Shown one piece after another: positions 34,380 to 42,877 of a stretch of DNA of 64,000 nucleotides (positions are counted from its first letter, which is position 1; the number at the start of each line of letters is the position of its first letter). Under the pieces are notes generated by a model. The model was not told the origin of the DNA, did no database searches, and saw nothing but the letters and a program-made list of their open reading frames with translations. A program made the translations under genes and the position numbers. Source of the stretch: Frateuria edaphi (GTDB lineage Bacteria; Pseudomonadota; Gammaproteobacteria; Xanthomonadales; Rhodanobacteraceae); assembly GCF_021117405.1 (NCBI RefSeq), contig NZ_CP088251.1, positions 2,418,001-2,482,000 on the forward strand, read 5' to 3'.

Positions 34380-35102
34380 ATGTCCGATCCGGTTCGACTG
34401 GCGAAATACGTCGCCGACCTGGTCCGGTGCTCACGCACCGAGGCCGAGCAGTACATCAAGAACGGCTGGGTGACCGTCGGCGGGCGCGTGGTGGAGGATC
34501 CGGCGTACCCGGTCTCGACCGAAGCCGTCGCGCTCGACCCGGCTGCGCAACTGGAAGCCGTCGAGCCGGCCACGATCCTCCTGCACAAGCCGGTCGGCTA
34601 CGACGCGATCAAGGGCCGCAAGGCCGCGGCGGGGCTGGTGCAACCGCAAACACGCTGGCCGGACGATCCCTCGGGCGTGCGCTTGCTCGAGCGTCATTTC
34701 CATCGCCTGACGCCGCTGGTGCCGCTGGAAACCGAAGCCAGCGGCCTGATGGTGCTGACCCAGGACGGCCGCGTGTGGCGCCGGCTGACCGAAGACCGGG
34801 ACGAGATCGAGCAGGAATTCGTGGTCGAGGTCGGCGGCCGGATCGCGCCCTATGGCCTGCACAAGCTCAACCACGGCTTGCACTATCGCGGCCGTCCGCT
34901 GCGGCCGTGCAAGGTCAGCTGGCAGAACGAGATCCGCCTGCGCTTCGCGCTCAAGGGCGTGCAGGAGGGGCAACTGCGCGACATGTGCGCGCAGGTCGGC
35001 CTGGACGTGGTGGCGATCCGGCGCATCCGCATCGGCAAGGTGCCGCTGGCGAAGATGCCCGTCGGCATGTGGCGCTACCTGCCCGTCGGCGAGCGCTTCT
35101 GA
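34380..35102 (+). CDS. RsuA/RluF-like pseudouridine synthase family protein lacking the catalytic Asp
   Basis: A 240-residue protein with an N-terminal S4 RNA-binding domain (VRLAKYVADLVRCSRTEAEQ, IKNGWVTVGGRVVEDP) and an RsuA-type synthase domain (ATILLHKPVGY, LTPLVPLETEASGLMVLTQD, QNEIRLRFALKGVQEGQLRD, VVAIRRIRIGKVPLAKMPVG). Active relatives carry a conserved R-L-D at the position occupied here by P115-L116-E117; the Asp that attacks the uridine is replaced by Glu. The protein may therefore bind rRNA without modifying it, or use Glu atypically. Its length is typical. It is convergent with the DUF1456 gene. Confidence 0.82.
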   Translation: MSDPVRLAKYVADLVRCSRTEAEQYIKNGWVTVGGRVVEDPAYPVSTEAVALDPAAQLEAVEPATILLHKPVGYDAIKGRKAAAGLVQPQTRWPDDPSGVRLLERHFHRLTPLVPLETEASGLMVLTQDGRVWRRLTEDRDEIEQEFVVEVGGRIAPYGLHKLNHGLHYRGRPLRPCKVSWQNEIRLRFALKGVQEGQLRDMCAQVGLDVVAIRRIRIGKVPLAKMPVGMWRYLPVGERF

Positions 35103-35112
35103 CGAAGGCGGC

Positions 35113-35583
35113 CTAGGCCCCGCGCACGCGCAGCGTCAGTCCCTTGAGGAAATTGCGCAGCAACTGGTCGCCGCACGGACGGTAGTTCTTGTGTCCGTGC
35201 TGGCGGAACAGCGCCGAGAGCTCCGGCCTGGAGACGGGGAATCCCGCGTCCTCGAAAACCTGGTGCATGTCCACGTCCTTGAGCTCGAAGGCCACCCGCA
35301 GCTTCTTCAACACCACGTTGTTGCTGACGCGCTTCTCCACTGGCCGCGACGGCAAGCTCTCGTCCCTGCCACGGCGATGCACGATCAGCCCATCGAGGAA
35401 ATGCGCCAGCACGGCATCGCGGCAGGCCAGGTAGCCGGGCTCGTCTTCCTTCAGCAGGAAGGCGCGCACGTCGTCCTTCTCCAGGGCGAATGCCGGGTCG
35501 GCCAGATGGGCGATCTCGACCACCTTGTTGTCGCTGAGGTCGAGCATGTAGCGGATGCTGCGCAGGACGTCGTTGTTGATCAT
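35113..35583 (-). CDS. DUF1456 family protein (YehS-like)
   Basis: A 156-residue cytoplasmic protein, the same length as E. coli YehS. It has the two repeated DUF1456 units: MINNDVLRSIRYMLDLSDNK with DPAFALEKDDVRAFLLKEDE, and VSNNVVLKKLRVAFELKDVD with MHQVFEDAGFPVSRPELSAL, each unit a helical N-x-x-L-R-x-(I/L)-(R/K) pattern. The function is unknown; it ends FFR-like with FRQHGHKNYRPCGDQLLRNF. It is 65 bases downstream of the DUF5996 gene, on the same strand, and convergent with the pseudouridine-synthase-like gene (10-base gap). Confidence 0.88.
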   Translation of the reverse strand: MINNDVLRSIRYMLDLSDNKVVEIAHLADPAFALEKDDVRAFLLKEDEPGYLACRDAVLAHFLDGLIVHRRGRDESLPSRPVEKRVSNNVVLKKLRVAFELKDVDMHQVFEDAGFPVSRPELSALFRQHGHKNYRPCGDQLLRNFLKGLTLRVRGA

Positions 35584-35647
35584 CGATTGACTGCAGGTTC
35601 GTGGCGGGCCGCCCAGTTTACCGGTGGCGGATGCATGATCTGGCCAG

Positions 35648-36541
35648 TCATTGCCGCTCCAGCTCCGCCAGGTCCCAATGCCCGAGCGTCGCGGCCCGGC
35701 GCCACGTGCTTTGCAGGAACGCTCGCAGAGCGGCTTCGGGCGAAGATGCTTTGCGCACCGCTTCATACGGCAGGATGAACTCGCTGAGCGACGGATGGAA
35801 ATACGCCTCGCGCGGCTCCACCCGCGCCTTGGCCAATCCATCCGGTGGCGGCACCGCGTAGGCGTAGAAGGCCGGCTCCAGCAACGGCGCACTGCCGGGC
35901 CAGAAGCCGTGGCTGATCACCTCGTGCGAATACGCGTCGCGCTCGAACGCCGGACCCTCGCGCGATGGCGCCCGGCGACCGGAGAACCGCGTCACCGCCA
36001 GATCGAAGCTGCCCCAGAAGAAATTCACCGGGCTGCTCTTGCCCACGTAACTGCAACGCCAGCGCGCGAACTCGCGCTCGACCAGCACCAGGATCCGCCA
36101 GAACCGATGCGCCCATGCGGGCTCGTAGCTGCAATGGCGGGTGTCCTCGTCCAAGCGCACGGGCGTGGGCATCTCCACCGAGACCGGCCAGATCCGAACC
36201 GCCAAACCCATCTCCCGCAGCGCGGCCATCAGTGCGTGATGGAAGTCGGCGACGCTGCGCGGCTCAAGCGGCAGGCGGCGGGTTTGCCCATCGGTGCAGT
36301 CGATCACCAGCGCGTGGTCGATGAAGTCGAATGCCAGCGTGAAGCTCCGCGCCTCGTACGGCAGCAGCCGGGTGGACATGCCGCGCGCCGTGACGTGGAA
36401 CGCGATGCCCCAGCAGTGGTTGAGCGGCGGCGCCAGCGCCAGCGCGACCTTGCCCACCACCTGCGACCACAGGTGCAACGTGGCATAGGTCTCCCGCCAC
36501 GCGTCGTAAGGGAGCTCGGGCCAGGCCTCGTCGATTTGCAT
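35648..36541 (-). CDS. DUF5996 family protein
   Basis: A 297-residue cytoplasmic protein starting at 36541. The family pattern is visible: WPELPYDAWRETYATLHLWS, VGKVALALAPPLNHCWGIAF, VTARGMSTRLLPYEARSFTL, FDFIDHALVIDCTDGQTRRL, FWRILVLVEREFARWRCSYV, PVNFFWGSFDLAVTRFSGRR, and AFYAYAVPPPDGLAKARVEP. Members are widespread in soil bacteria with no established activity; the many conserved Trp, His and Arg suggest an enzyme. The preceding gene on the same strand is the barstar-like gene (160-base gap). Confidence 0.82.
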   Translation of the reverse strand: MQIDEAWPELPYDAWRETYATLHLWSQVVGKVALALAPPLNHCWGIAFHVTARGMSTRLLPYEARSFTLAFDFIDHALVIDCTDGQTRRLPLEPRSVADFHHALMAALREMGLAVRIWPVSVEMPTPVRLDEDTRHCSYEPAWAHRFWRILVLVEREFARWRCSYVGKSSPVNFFWGSFDLAVTRFSGRRAPSREGPAFERDAYSHEVISHGFWPGSAPLLEPAFYAYAVPPPDGLAKARVEPREAYFHPSLSEFILPYEAVRKASSPEAALRAFLQSTWRRAATLGHWDLAELERQ

Positions 36542-36701
36542 GCGATACCTCCTGCAAGCTCGCCGTGGTGCCCGAAACCGCCACGGCAAAGTGGGACGGC
36601 AACGGCTCCCATGGAAGCGCCCTGCGCCGGGCTTTCGACCGGCTCTCGCGGAACGGATCCCTCGGGCTCGACCCGAAAAGGCTCCGATCCGTCCATCCGG
36701 C

Positions 36702-37142
36702 TCAGGCGTCTATCGCGGCATCCAGCGTCTCGCTGTCCGGGAACACCATGAAAACGAAAAACGGCACGCCGCGGGCGTACCAGTCCTTGGCCACGCCGGC
36801 CAGGTGGTCGCGAAGTGCCGCGTAGACGTCGGGCGCCTCGGCGCGCAGGACGTCGGCATGATCGAGCACCAGCACGCAGCCCGGCGCCGACAGCCAGCCC
36901 GGATCGCGCAGGCTGGCCGTGACTTCGGACCAGTCATCCCCGGGTAGCGCCAGCTCGAACGCCTGGGCCAGGCACCGCATCGCGCGCTGGTGGCTCGTGC
37001 ACTCGCGCAGATCGATGCGACTGAGGCGCAGGCCGGCGCGGGCAGCGTCATCGGCCAATGTCATCGGGTCGTCGGGCACGACGCGATAAATGCCGTCGCG
37101 TCCGGCATCGTGCAGGTCGATCTGCAGAACTTTGCTGGTCAT
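36702..37142 (-). CDS. Barstar family protein (ribonuclease inhibitor fold)
   Basis: A 146-residue soluble protein starting at 37142. The barstar fold is indicated by the N-terminal strand VLQIDLHDAGRDGIYRVVPD, helix SHQRAMRCLAQAFELALPGD, W-containing loop DDWSEVTASLRDPGWLSAPG, strand CVLVLDHADVL and helix APDVYAALRDHLAGVAKDW, ending VPFFVFMVFP. Barstars block barnase-like ribonucleases. I see no barnase-like toxin nearby, so it is either an orphan immunity protein or the toxin lies elsewhere. Confidence 0.82.
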   Translation of the reverse strand: MTSKVLQIDLHDAGRDGIYRVVPDDPMTLADDAARAGLRLSRIDLRECTSHQRAMRCLAQAFELALPGDDWSEVTASLRDPGWLSAPGCVLVLDHADVLRAEAPDVYAALRDHLAGVAKDWYARGVPFFVFMVFPDSETLDAAIDA

Positions 37143-37284
37143 CGGCAGAACGTGAGAGGCAAGGATCAACGCCTCTTACGCCCAGGGGCGTGTGGGCAAC
37201 GAAAAAGCCCACAGCGAAGCGAAAGGCCCCGATAACCCCCTCGAGGGCGACCATGCATGGAGCGCGGCAGAGCCCGGCATCCGG

Positions 37285-38178
37285 TCACTTCCCGCGGGGT
37301 CCCGATCGACCCAGATGCGTTCGCGCCTGCTCCACCACCACCTGGCGCAGCCGTGTCAGCGCCGCAGAAGAAGGGCCGGAGGCGGCATGCAGGCACAGAT
37401 CCACACCCGGCAGCGACGGCAGGCCGTGGCGCTCGTCCAGCCGCATCAACGCGGGCGGGAGGTCGGTGCCCGTGCGTACGGTGAGGCCCAGCCCCGCGGC
37501 GACGCCCGCCCACAGGCTTTGCAGACTCGCGGTGACGAATGCGGGCCGCCAGGCGATGCCTGCCCGATCCAGTGCTGCCGTACCCGCCTGTCGGAAGAAA
37601 CACGGCGGCTGGTAAAGCGCCAGATCCAGCACCGCGCCGGGCCGCACGACCTCGCCCTTTCCTGCCGGGCCGATCCAGGTCATCGGCAACGTGGCCAGGC
37701 GCTGGGCGTCCGCCCGCCCGCCCTGGTTCATGGCAAGCACCAGATCGAGCTCGCCGCGATCTAACCGTTCGAGCAGCAGCCGGTTCGGCTCGACCAGGAC
37801 ATCCACCCGCACCGCTGGATAGGCTTTCCTGAATTGCCCCAACGCCGCCGGCAACCAGGACTCGGCGAAGTCGCCCGGCAGGCCGAAGCGCACCACGCCG
37901 TCGACCGCCGCACCGCGCACCGCGTGGACCGCTTCATCGTTCAGTTCCAGGATGCGGCGCGCGTAGGCGTGTACCCGGTCGCCCGCCTCGGTCAACACCA
38001 CGCGGCGGCCCTGCTTGCGGAACAGCGGCTCGCCCAGCTGCAGCTCCAGCTTGCGCATCTGCTGGCTGACCGCCGAAGGCGAGCGCCCGATGCGTTCCGC
38101 GGCACGGGCCAGGCCGCCCGTGTGCAGGATCGCCACCAGGCTGCGCAACGCGTCCATGTCGAGATTGGGGAGCGACAT
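37285..38178 (-). CDS. LysR family transcription regulator
   Basis: A 297-residue regulator starting at 38178. The N-terminal winged helix is typical: LDMDALRSLVAILHTGGLAR, AAERIGRSPSAVSQQMRKLE, LQLGEPLFRKQGRRVVLTEA. The C-terminal effector domain (VVRFGLPGDFAESWLPAALG onward, with RVDVLVEPNRLLLERLDRGE and LDLVLAMNQGG) is a periplasmic-binding-protein-like sensor. It is divergent from a lipocalin-like exported protein (118-base gap) and probably controls that gene and itself through the palindrome at 38205-38217. The start fits the LysR N-terminus. Confidence 0.92.
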   Translation of the reverse strand: MSLPNLDMDALRSLVAILHTGGLARAAERIGRSPSAVSQQMRKLELQLGEPLFRKQGRRVVLTEAGDRVHAYARRILELNDEAVHAVRGAAVDGVVRFGLPGDFAESWLPAALGQFRKAYPAVRVDVLVEPNRLLLERLDRGELDLVLAMNQGGRADAQRLATLPMTWIGPAGKGEVVRPGAVLDLALYQPPCFFRQAGTAALDRAGIAWRPAFVTASLQSLWAGVAAGLGLTVRTGTDLPPALMRLDERHGLPSLPGVDLCLHAASGPSSAALTRLRQVVVEQARTHLGRSGPRGK

Positions 38179-38204
38179 AAGTAAGCAATTCGAAAGTTTT
38201 GTCC

Positions 38205-38217
38205 TCGAATTATTCGA
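38205..38217. promoter_or_regulatory. LysR-type operator (T-N11-A palindrome)
   Basis: TCGAAT-T-ATTCGA is a perfect 13-base dyad of the T-N11-A form typical of LysR targets. It lies in the 118-base divergent gap, 27 bases upstream of the LysR start and about 78 upstream of the lipocalin-like gene. The surrounding sequence is AT-rich and holds a related half-site (AATTCGAAAG) at about 38188-38197. Confidence 0.6.
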
Positions 38218-38295
38218 TTTTTCCGTATGCAGGCAAGCCGTACGATCGGCGAGGCCCCATCCACGACCTCCCCCGATTCGAACGAGGAAAACCCC

Positions 38296-38814
38296 ATGAG
38301 CCTGCATCGCACCTTCTTCCGCCTCGCTGTCGTCGCCTGTCTGCTGCCGGGCCTGGCCTGGTCATCCGGCGCCGGTGCGACCGACACCGGCGATGTTTCG
38401 CTGGCCGGAACCTGGACGCTGGTGGCGGCCGACGTACTGCATCCGGACGGCTCGCGTTCGCACGACTACGGGGACGCGCCGAAGGGCCTGCTGCTGATCG
38501 ACCGCACCGGCCACTACTCGCTGCAGCTCTACCGCGCCGACCGCCCGCGTTTCGCCAATCCGAGCAAGGCCAAGGCCACTGCGCAGGAATACCGGGCGGC
38601 GGTCATGGGCGCGAGCACCCACTACGGCACGGTCGCGGTCGAGCCGGATCGGCACCAGTTGGTGTTCCATATCGAAGGCGCCTCCTTCCCCAACTGGGAG
38701 GGGCAGGAGCAACGCCGCGCCTTCGAGTTGCACGGCGACACGCTCAGCTACCGTGTGCCGCCGCGTCCGGACGGCGACGTGCCCGTATCGGTCTGGCGGC
38801 GCATCGGCCACTGA
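38296..38814 (+). CDS. Exported lipocalin-like protein
   Basis: A 172-residue exported protein starting at 38296 (GAGGAAA upstream). The signal peptide ends about residue 29 (GAGA-TDTG). The mature part is a lipocalin-like barrel of the bacterial type: LAGTWTLVAADVLHPDGSRS, GLLLIDRTGHYSLQLYRADR, YGTVAVEPDRHQLVFHIEGA, GQEQRRAFELHGDTLSYRVP. Proteins of this group bind small hydrophobic molecules but the ligand is unknown. It is divergent from the LysR gene and is its likeliest target. Confidence 0.82.
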   Translation: MSLHRTFFRLAVVACLLPGLAWSSGAGATDTGDVSLAGTWTLVAADVLHPDGSRSHDYGDAPKGLLLIDRTGHYSLQLYRADRPRFANPSKAKATAQEYRAAVMGASTHYGTVAVEPDRHQLVFHIEGASFPNWEGQEQRRAFELHGDTLSYRVPPRPDGDVPVSVWRRIGH

Positions 38815-38964
38815 GCCGGATGCAGCGACCCCGTGGCACAAGCCCGCGGGCGCGAACCGAGCTACCGCTTGCGGCGTGGGTGGATGCCGCCTGCCGAGTT
38901 GTTTTGCGGCCTCGATCGAGTGGCCCGAGGTAAGCCGCCTTTTTCCAAAACCAGGCCGGAAGAC

Positions 38965-39309
38965 ATGCCGCACTTCATCGTCGATTGTTCGCAGGAAATA
39001 CTGCGACAGCACAGCGAGGAAGCCATCCTCGCGCGCCTGCATCGCGCCGTGAATTCGACGGGATTGTTCGAGGAATCCGATATCAAGGTGCGGATCCATC
39101 CCTTCCGGATCCACGCCGCCGGCGGCGCAAGGGAAGACTTCATCCACGTGTTTTCGTACATCATGCAGGGACGAACCGTCGAGCAGCGCGCCGATCTCTC
39201 GAAAAGGGTGGTCGGCGAACTGGCCGGCATGTTTCCGGCCGTCCACCGGATCGCCATGAACGTGATGGAATTCGAGAAGGCGACCTATTTCAATCGGGAC
39301 ATGTTGTAG
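38965..39309 (+). CDS. 5-carboxymethyl-2-hydroxymuconate isomerase-like tautomerase (CHMI)
   Basis: A 114-residue protein of the tautomerase superfamily. The ATG at 38965 is followed directly by Pro (MPHFIVDCSQEI), the catalytic N-terminal proline, which fixes the start. The pattern DIKVRIHPFRIHAAGGARED, FIHVFSYIMQGRTVEQRADL and MFPAVHRIAMNVMEFEKATY matches CHMI of homoprotocatechuate degradation. No other aromatic-degradation genes are present here, so it may act as a stand-alone tautomerase. The preceding lipocalin-like gene is on the same strand, 150 bases away. Confidence 0.85.
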   Translation: MPHFIVDCSQEILRQHSEEAILARLHRAVNSTGLFEESDIKVRIHPFRIHAAGGAREDFIHVFSYIMQGRTVEQRADLSKRVVGELAGMFPAVHRIAMNVMEFEKATYFNRDML

Positions 39310-39355
39310 ACACGAAAAGCCGGACCACGCACGCCTGCCCAGGTTTTTCTTCGCC

Positions 39356-40261
39356 ATGATCATCCATCCCGGTTTCATCAAAACGGGCACGACATCGCTG
39401 CAGGACTTCCTGCTCTTCGTCCATCCCCGGATTCATGCGTTCGGCCATCCCCACGGGTCGGATGTGGATGTCCGTGTTTCCCGGGCCCTTCGACGGATCG
39501 AGGGCTTCGACGATGACCCGCAGGAACTGCGCGAAGCGCTGGCAGCGGCGCTCGACGCCCGCCCCGACGGTCGGGTGCCTGTCCTCTCCGACGAGACGCT
39601 CACCGCCGATCCGCACCTGACCGCCAGCGTCGCCCGACGCCTGCATGATCACTTCCCGCAGGCACGGATCCTCTTCACCATCCGCCGCCAGGAGGACATG
39701 ATCCGGTCCTTCTACGGTCGTCACGGCCGGGTACTCGTCAACGTCCCGGTTCCCTACCGCGACAGGCACGTACGCTTTGCCGCCTGGCTGGAACACGCCT
39801 GGCGGAACCGCCCCGCAGGCGTGCTCGGCGTCGCGGATTACCAGCGGACCATCGACATCTATCGCGCACTGTTCGGCGCCGAACGCATATCGGTACTGCT
39901 GCTGGAACAGTGGATGGCCGACCCCCGGGCTTTCGCCGACCGTCTGTCGACCCTCCTGGGCATCGACGCCCCGACCACCTTGCACTTGCTGGGCCACCGG
40001 CGCACGCACGGGCAGGAGACCTCGCGCTACGTCCTTTACGACCGCCTGCGCAAACGCTTCCCCATTGCAGGCCGCATGGCGGCGCTCCTGCCGCGCGGGG
40101 TGCGGACCCTCGGCAGTGGGTTCCTGACGCAGGGCGGCACGCAACGCGCCGAATTCCCCCCCGGATGGCCGGAAAAGCTGGGCGATCTCTACCGGGAGGG
40201 CAACCGGAAACTGGCCGAGCAATACGCCCTGCCCTTGCGCGATTTCGGGTACGCGGTTTGA
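39356..40261 (+). CDS. Sulfotransferase family protein
   Basis: A 301-residue soluble enzyme. The PAPS-binding loop is at the very start: IIHPGFIKTGTTSLQDFLLF (5'-phosphosulfate loop KTGTTSLQ at about residues 9-16), and the 3'-phosphate-binding strand is ILFTIRRQEDMIRSFYGRHG (about 105-124). It would transfer sulfate from PAPS to a hydroxyl or amino group; the acceptor (glycan, lipid or small molecule) cannot be inferred. The gene begins 46 bases after CHMI on the same strand. The start at 39356 places the P-loop at the usual position. Confidence 0.85.
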   Translation: MIIHPGFIKTGTTSLQDFLLFVHPRIHAFGHPHGSDVDVRVSRALRRIEGFDDDPQELREALAAALDARPDGRVPVLSDETLTADPHLTASVARRLHDHFPQARILFTIRRQEDMIRSFYGRHGRVLVNVPVPYRDRHVRFAAWLEHAWRNRPAGVLGVADYQRTIDIYRALFGAERISVLLLEQWMADPRAFADRLSTLLGIDAPTTLHLLGHRRTHGQETSRYVLYDRLRKRFPIAGRMAALLPRGVRTLGSGFLTQGGTQRAEFPPGWPEKLGDLYREGNRKLAEQYALPLRDFGYAV

Positions 40262-40395
40262 GATCCCTAGCGCGGCGGGTTCCCGCGACGGAAAGCCGCC
40301 TCCGCACCCGCCGTGCCTGACATGAGCGGGCGCTACATGCTCGCGGTCATGCCCCGCTGCATCGGGCGCTACCCGTTGCGTGGGGCGATGGCCGG

Positions 40396-41157
40396 TCAGC
40401 CACCCTTCGCACGCAGGCCGTGGATGTATTCCAGCTCAGCCAGCGACTTGGGTTCGCCCGGGACCAGCTTCAGGCATTTTCGATAAGCCTCGGTCGCATC
40501 ATCGAGCCGGCCCAGCTCTACCAGGGCGAAGCCTTGCCCGCGCAAGGCCGCGCACTTCAGCGGGGAGGCCTGCTCGGGGGCGGCGCTGATCTCCGCGTCG
40601 GCTTCCGCTTCCTGATCCAGAGCCAGCATCTTCTGCCAGTCGCGGCTTTCCTGATAGGTGTAGGCCAGTTCGATCTTGAACTGGCTGTCCATCGGAGACA
40701 GCGCGAGCGCCTTTTCGAGATCGGCGCGCGCTTCAGCGTAACGTGCCATTTCCGTCATGGCATACCCGCGTGCCCAATAGGCAAGCGCCCATGCCGGGCC
40801 TATCACGCTCACGGACACCCCGGGATCCGCGTCCGCCATCTTGTCGCCCAAGGCGGCGTAGGCAAGCGCATCGACCATTCCGCGGGCGCAGAACACCTTG
40901 GCCGGGCTGTCCTTGTAGAGCGCCTCGTATTTTCGGATGACCTCCGCCAGCGGGCCGTCGACGGCCTGCTGGATATGGCCAGCCTGGATCATCGCCAGCG
41001 CATCGTCCACCTTCTGCCGGTCGGCATCGGCAGCCGGTTTTCCGGCATCGTCCACAGCCAGCGTGATGGTCCTGGTCGGCTTGGCGCCTGGGTGCCCCGC
41101 GCAACCGGTGAGAGCGAGGAGCGAGGCCATCACCACGCTGAAGAGAGAACGCTTCAC
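40396..41157 (-). CDS. TPR-containing lipoprotein
   Basis: A 253-residue lipoprotein with a clear lipobox (LLALTGC, Cys19), so it is anchored to a membrane facing the periplasm. The mature part contains tetratricopeptide repeats: AWALAYWARGYAMTEMARYAEARADLEKAL, SQFKIELAYTYQESRDWQKM and AALRGQGFALVELGRLDDAT-EAYRKCLKL. TPR lipoproteins usually scaffold envelope complexes. It is convergent with the sulfotransferase gene and divergent from the ExbD-like gene (151-base gap). Confidence 0.85.
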   Translation of the reverse strand: MKRSLFSVVMASLLALTGCAGHPGAKPTRTITLAVDDAGKPAADADRQKVDDALAMIQAGHIQQAVDGPLAEVIRKYEALYKDSPAKVFCARGMVDALAYAALGDKMADADPGVSVSVIGPAWALAYWARGYAMTEMARYAEARADLEKALALSPMDSQFKIELAYTYQESRDWQKMLALDQEAEADAEISAAPEQASPLKCAALRGQGFALVELGRLDDATEAYRKCLKLVPGEPKSLAELEYIHGLRAKGG

Positions 41158-41308
41158 TGGAGATTCCTCCCTGAAAAACCGGTCCGGCGATCATGCGCGC
41201 GCACGGGCCCTTGCGGGAAGTCCCCGTCGGTGCGGCATAGTCGGGCCGCCGGCATCCCCCACTGGCCGGCACCAGGGCTCAACCACATCGAAAACGTCAG
41301 GAGGAAGT

Positions 41309-41719
41309 ATGGCTTTCTCTGCGAGGATCGAGTCGTCCCCCTTCGCCGGCATCAACGTCACCCCGCTCGTCGACGTGTTGCTGGTGTTGCTCATCATTTT
41401 CATGATCACGGCGCCGGTCGTTGTGCACAGGAACCGCGTTGACCTGCCCGTGTCGGGTCACGCATCCAGCGACAGGCCCGAACCGTTGCGGGTCACCGTG
41501 GACCCGGGCGGCATGGTGTTCTTCAACGGCACGCTGGTGAGCGATGGCGCGCTCGCTACGCAGTTGGACATTGCCGCAAGCCACGGCCTGGATGACCCGG
41601 CCAGCATTCCCCGTGTCGAGCTCCACGCCCGGGATGAAGCCTCATACGACGATGTGGCGCGGGTGCTGGCGCTGGTGAAGGCGCACGGCATCACCGGCAT
41701 CGATTTCGCATCGGACTGA
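41309..41719 (+). CDS. ExbD/TolR family protein
   Basis: A 136-residue inner-membrane protein starting at 41309, with AGGAGG directly upstream. Residues 18-38 form the single membrane helix PLVDVLLVLLIIFMITAPVV, whose Asp (residue 22) is the conserved proton-conducting residue. The periplasmic domain (RVTVDPGGMVFFNGTLVSDG, VELHARDEASYDDVARVLAL) is ExbD/TolR-like. ExbD works with ExbB and TonB to energise outer-membrane receptors, or TolR with TolQ. Here there is no ExbB or TonB gene nearby, so it is solitary. Confidence 0.9.
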   Translation: MAFSARIESSPFAGINVTPLVDVLLVLLIIFMITAPVVVHRNRVDLPVSGHASSDRPEPLRVTVDPGGMVFFNGTLVSDGALATQLDIAASHGLDDPASIPRVELHARDEASYDDVARVLALVKAHGITGIDFASD

Positions 41720-41997
41720 TTGCCGCGAAGCATCCAACGTGGCGGCGAGCGCCTCGCGGATGAGGCGCTCGCTTTGCGTCCCGCGCTCGAGAACAGTGCA
41801 AAGCACAGCGCACGCCCTCCCGCCGGTCGAGGCATCAGCCAACAGAGGCTCCTGCCCGACGAGGCTTCATGACCGGCCGGGGCAGCGCTCGATGGGGTGG
41901 TCGAGTCTGCCCCGGTCTCTCGGGCGGGCCGGCAAGTGGGGGATCAGCAGGCCCGCACGATCAGTGCATCCGGCACCTTTTCATGCACATCCCCTGC

Positions 41998-42504
41998 CTA
42001 GTCGCGCAGGTTCACCACGGCGACTTGCGGGTATACCGCCTGGGTCGACGCTACGCGCTGGCCCTCGTTGTCGGCCTTCATCAACTGAGGCGCCAGGGTG
42101 CAGCGCGCGGCGCCCGAGGGCATCGTCCGCTTGCAATAGACGTTGACGATGGCAACCGTGGTCTGGTCGGCGTCCATCAACAGGATGCGTTTCGCCACGC
42201 CAGGGCGCAAAGAGTTGTCGATGGCCACGGCAACATGCGTCACCGGGGTGCCGCTCTTGCGCACGGACTCCGACTGATCGGCCGCCTGCTGTGCCTGTAC
42301 GTACTGCTTGTGCGTATTGCCGACGAGGGCGTGCAGGGTGTAGCCCGTATGCAGGTTGGCCACATAGGTTTCGTACTGGCCGGGGACCGCCGTGACTGTG
42401 ACATCGCGCAAGTTGGTGGGCTGCGTCTGGTCCTGGGCCGCGCTGGCGCCGCCGGCGAAGGCAAGACCGAACGCAAGTGTGGTGGCATTGATCAGGTGTT
42501 TCAT
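41998..42504 (-). CDS. Small exported protein, function unknown
   Basis: A 168-residue protein with a signal peptide of about 22 residues (MKHLINATTLAFGLAFAGGA). The mature sequence is mixed (VTVTAVPGQYETYVANLHTG, YTLHALVGNTHKQYVQAQQA, THVAVAIDNSLRPGVAKRIL, LMDADQTTVAIVNVYCKRTM, ARCTLAPQLMKADNEGQRVA) with two Cys that could pair. I do not recognise the family. It is divergent from the CadC-like regulator (373-base gap) and follows no operon. Confidence 0.6.
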   Translation of the reverse strand: MKHLINATTLAFGLAFAGGASAAQDQTQPTNLRDVTVTAVPGQYETYVANLHTGYTLHALVGNTHKQYVQAQQAADQSESVRKSGTPVTHVAVAIDNSLRPGVAKRILLMDADQTTVAIVNVYCKRTMPSGAARCTLAPQLMKADNEGQRVASTQAVYPQVAVVNLRD

Positions 42505-42877
42505 GGAAGCCTCCAGACGGACGCGGATGTCCGTGAAATGATTCTGGGCTGGGGGCTACGCCGCTTGCTTGAGGAACTTCGGAGGAATCCACGGGGATTC
42601 CATGAGGATTTCCAGCGGCGATCCGCGCCGATCGCGAAGGGTCTGCGACCGCTACCCCTCCGGCCGAACGTGATCCGGCCTTTTGCCCGCGACCGACGCC
42701 ATGCGGCACTCAGGATGCATGACTGACGACCTACTCCGGGCCTGCGCCGCATTGGCATCGCACGCCAACGCGCGCTTGAGCCAAGCGGAATGGCGACGCT
42801 GGGCTCGCTTTTCGCCACCGCCCAACTCGCCGGCGAACTCTATCGATCTTTAACCACCCCTGTGATATTGCGGCCGC
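42505..42877. other. 373-base divergent intergenic region
   Basis: This lies between the small exported protein (start 42504) and the CadC-like regulator (start 42878). No gene is supported. A TTGGC-N7-GCCAA dyad at 42752-42768, about 110 bases upstream of the regulator start, is the only symmetric element I notice; its significance is unknown. Confidence 0.4.
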
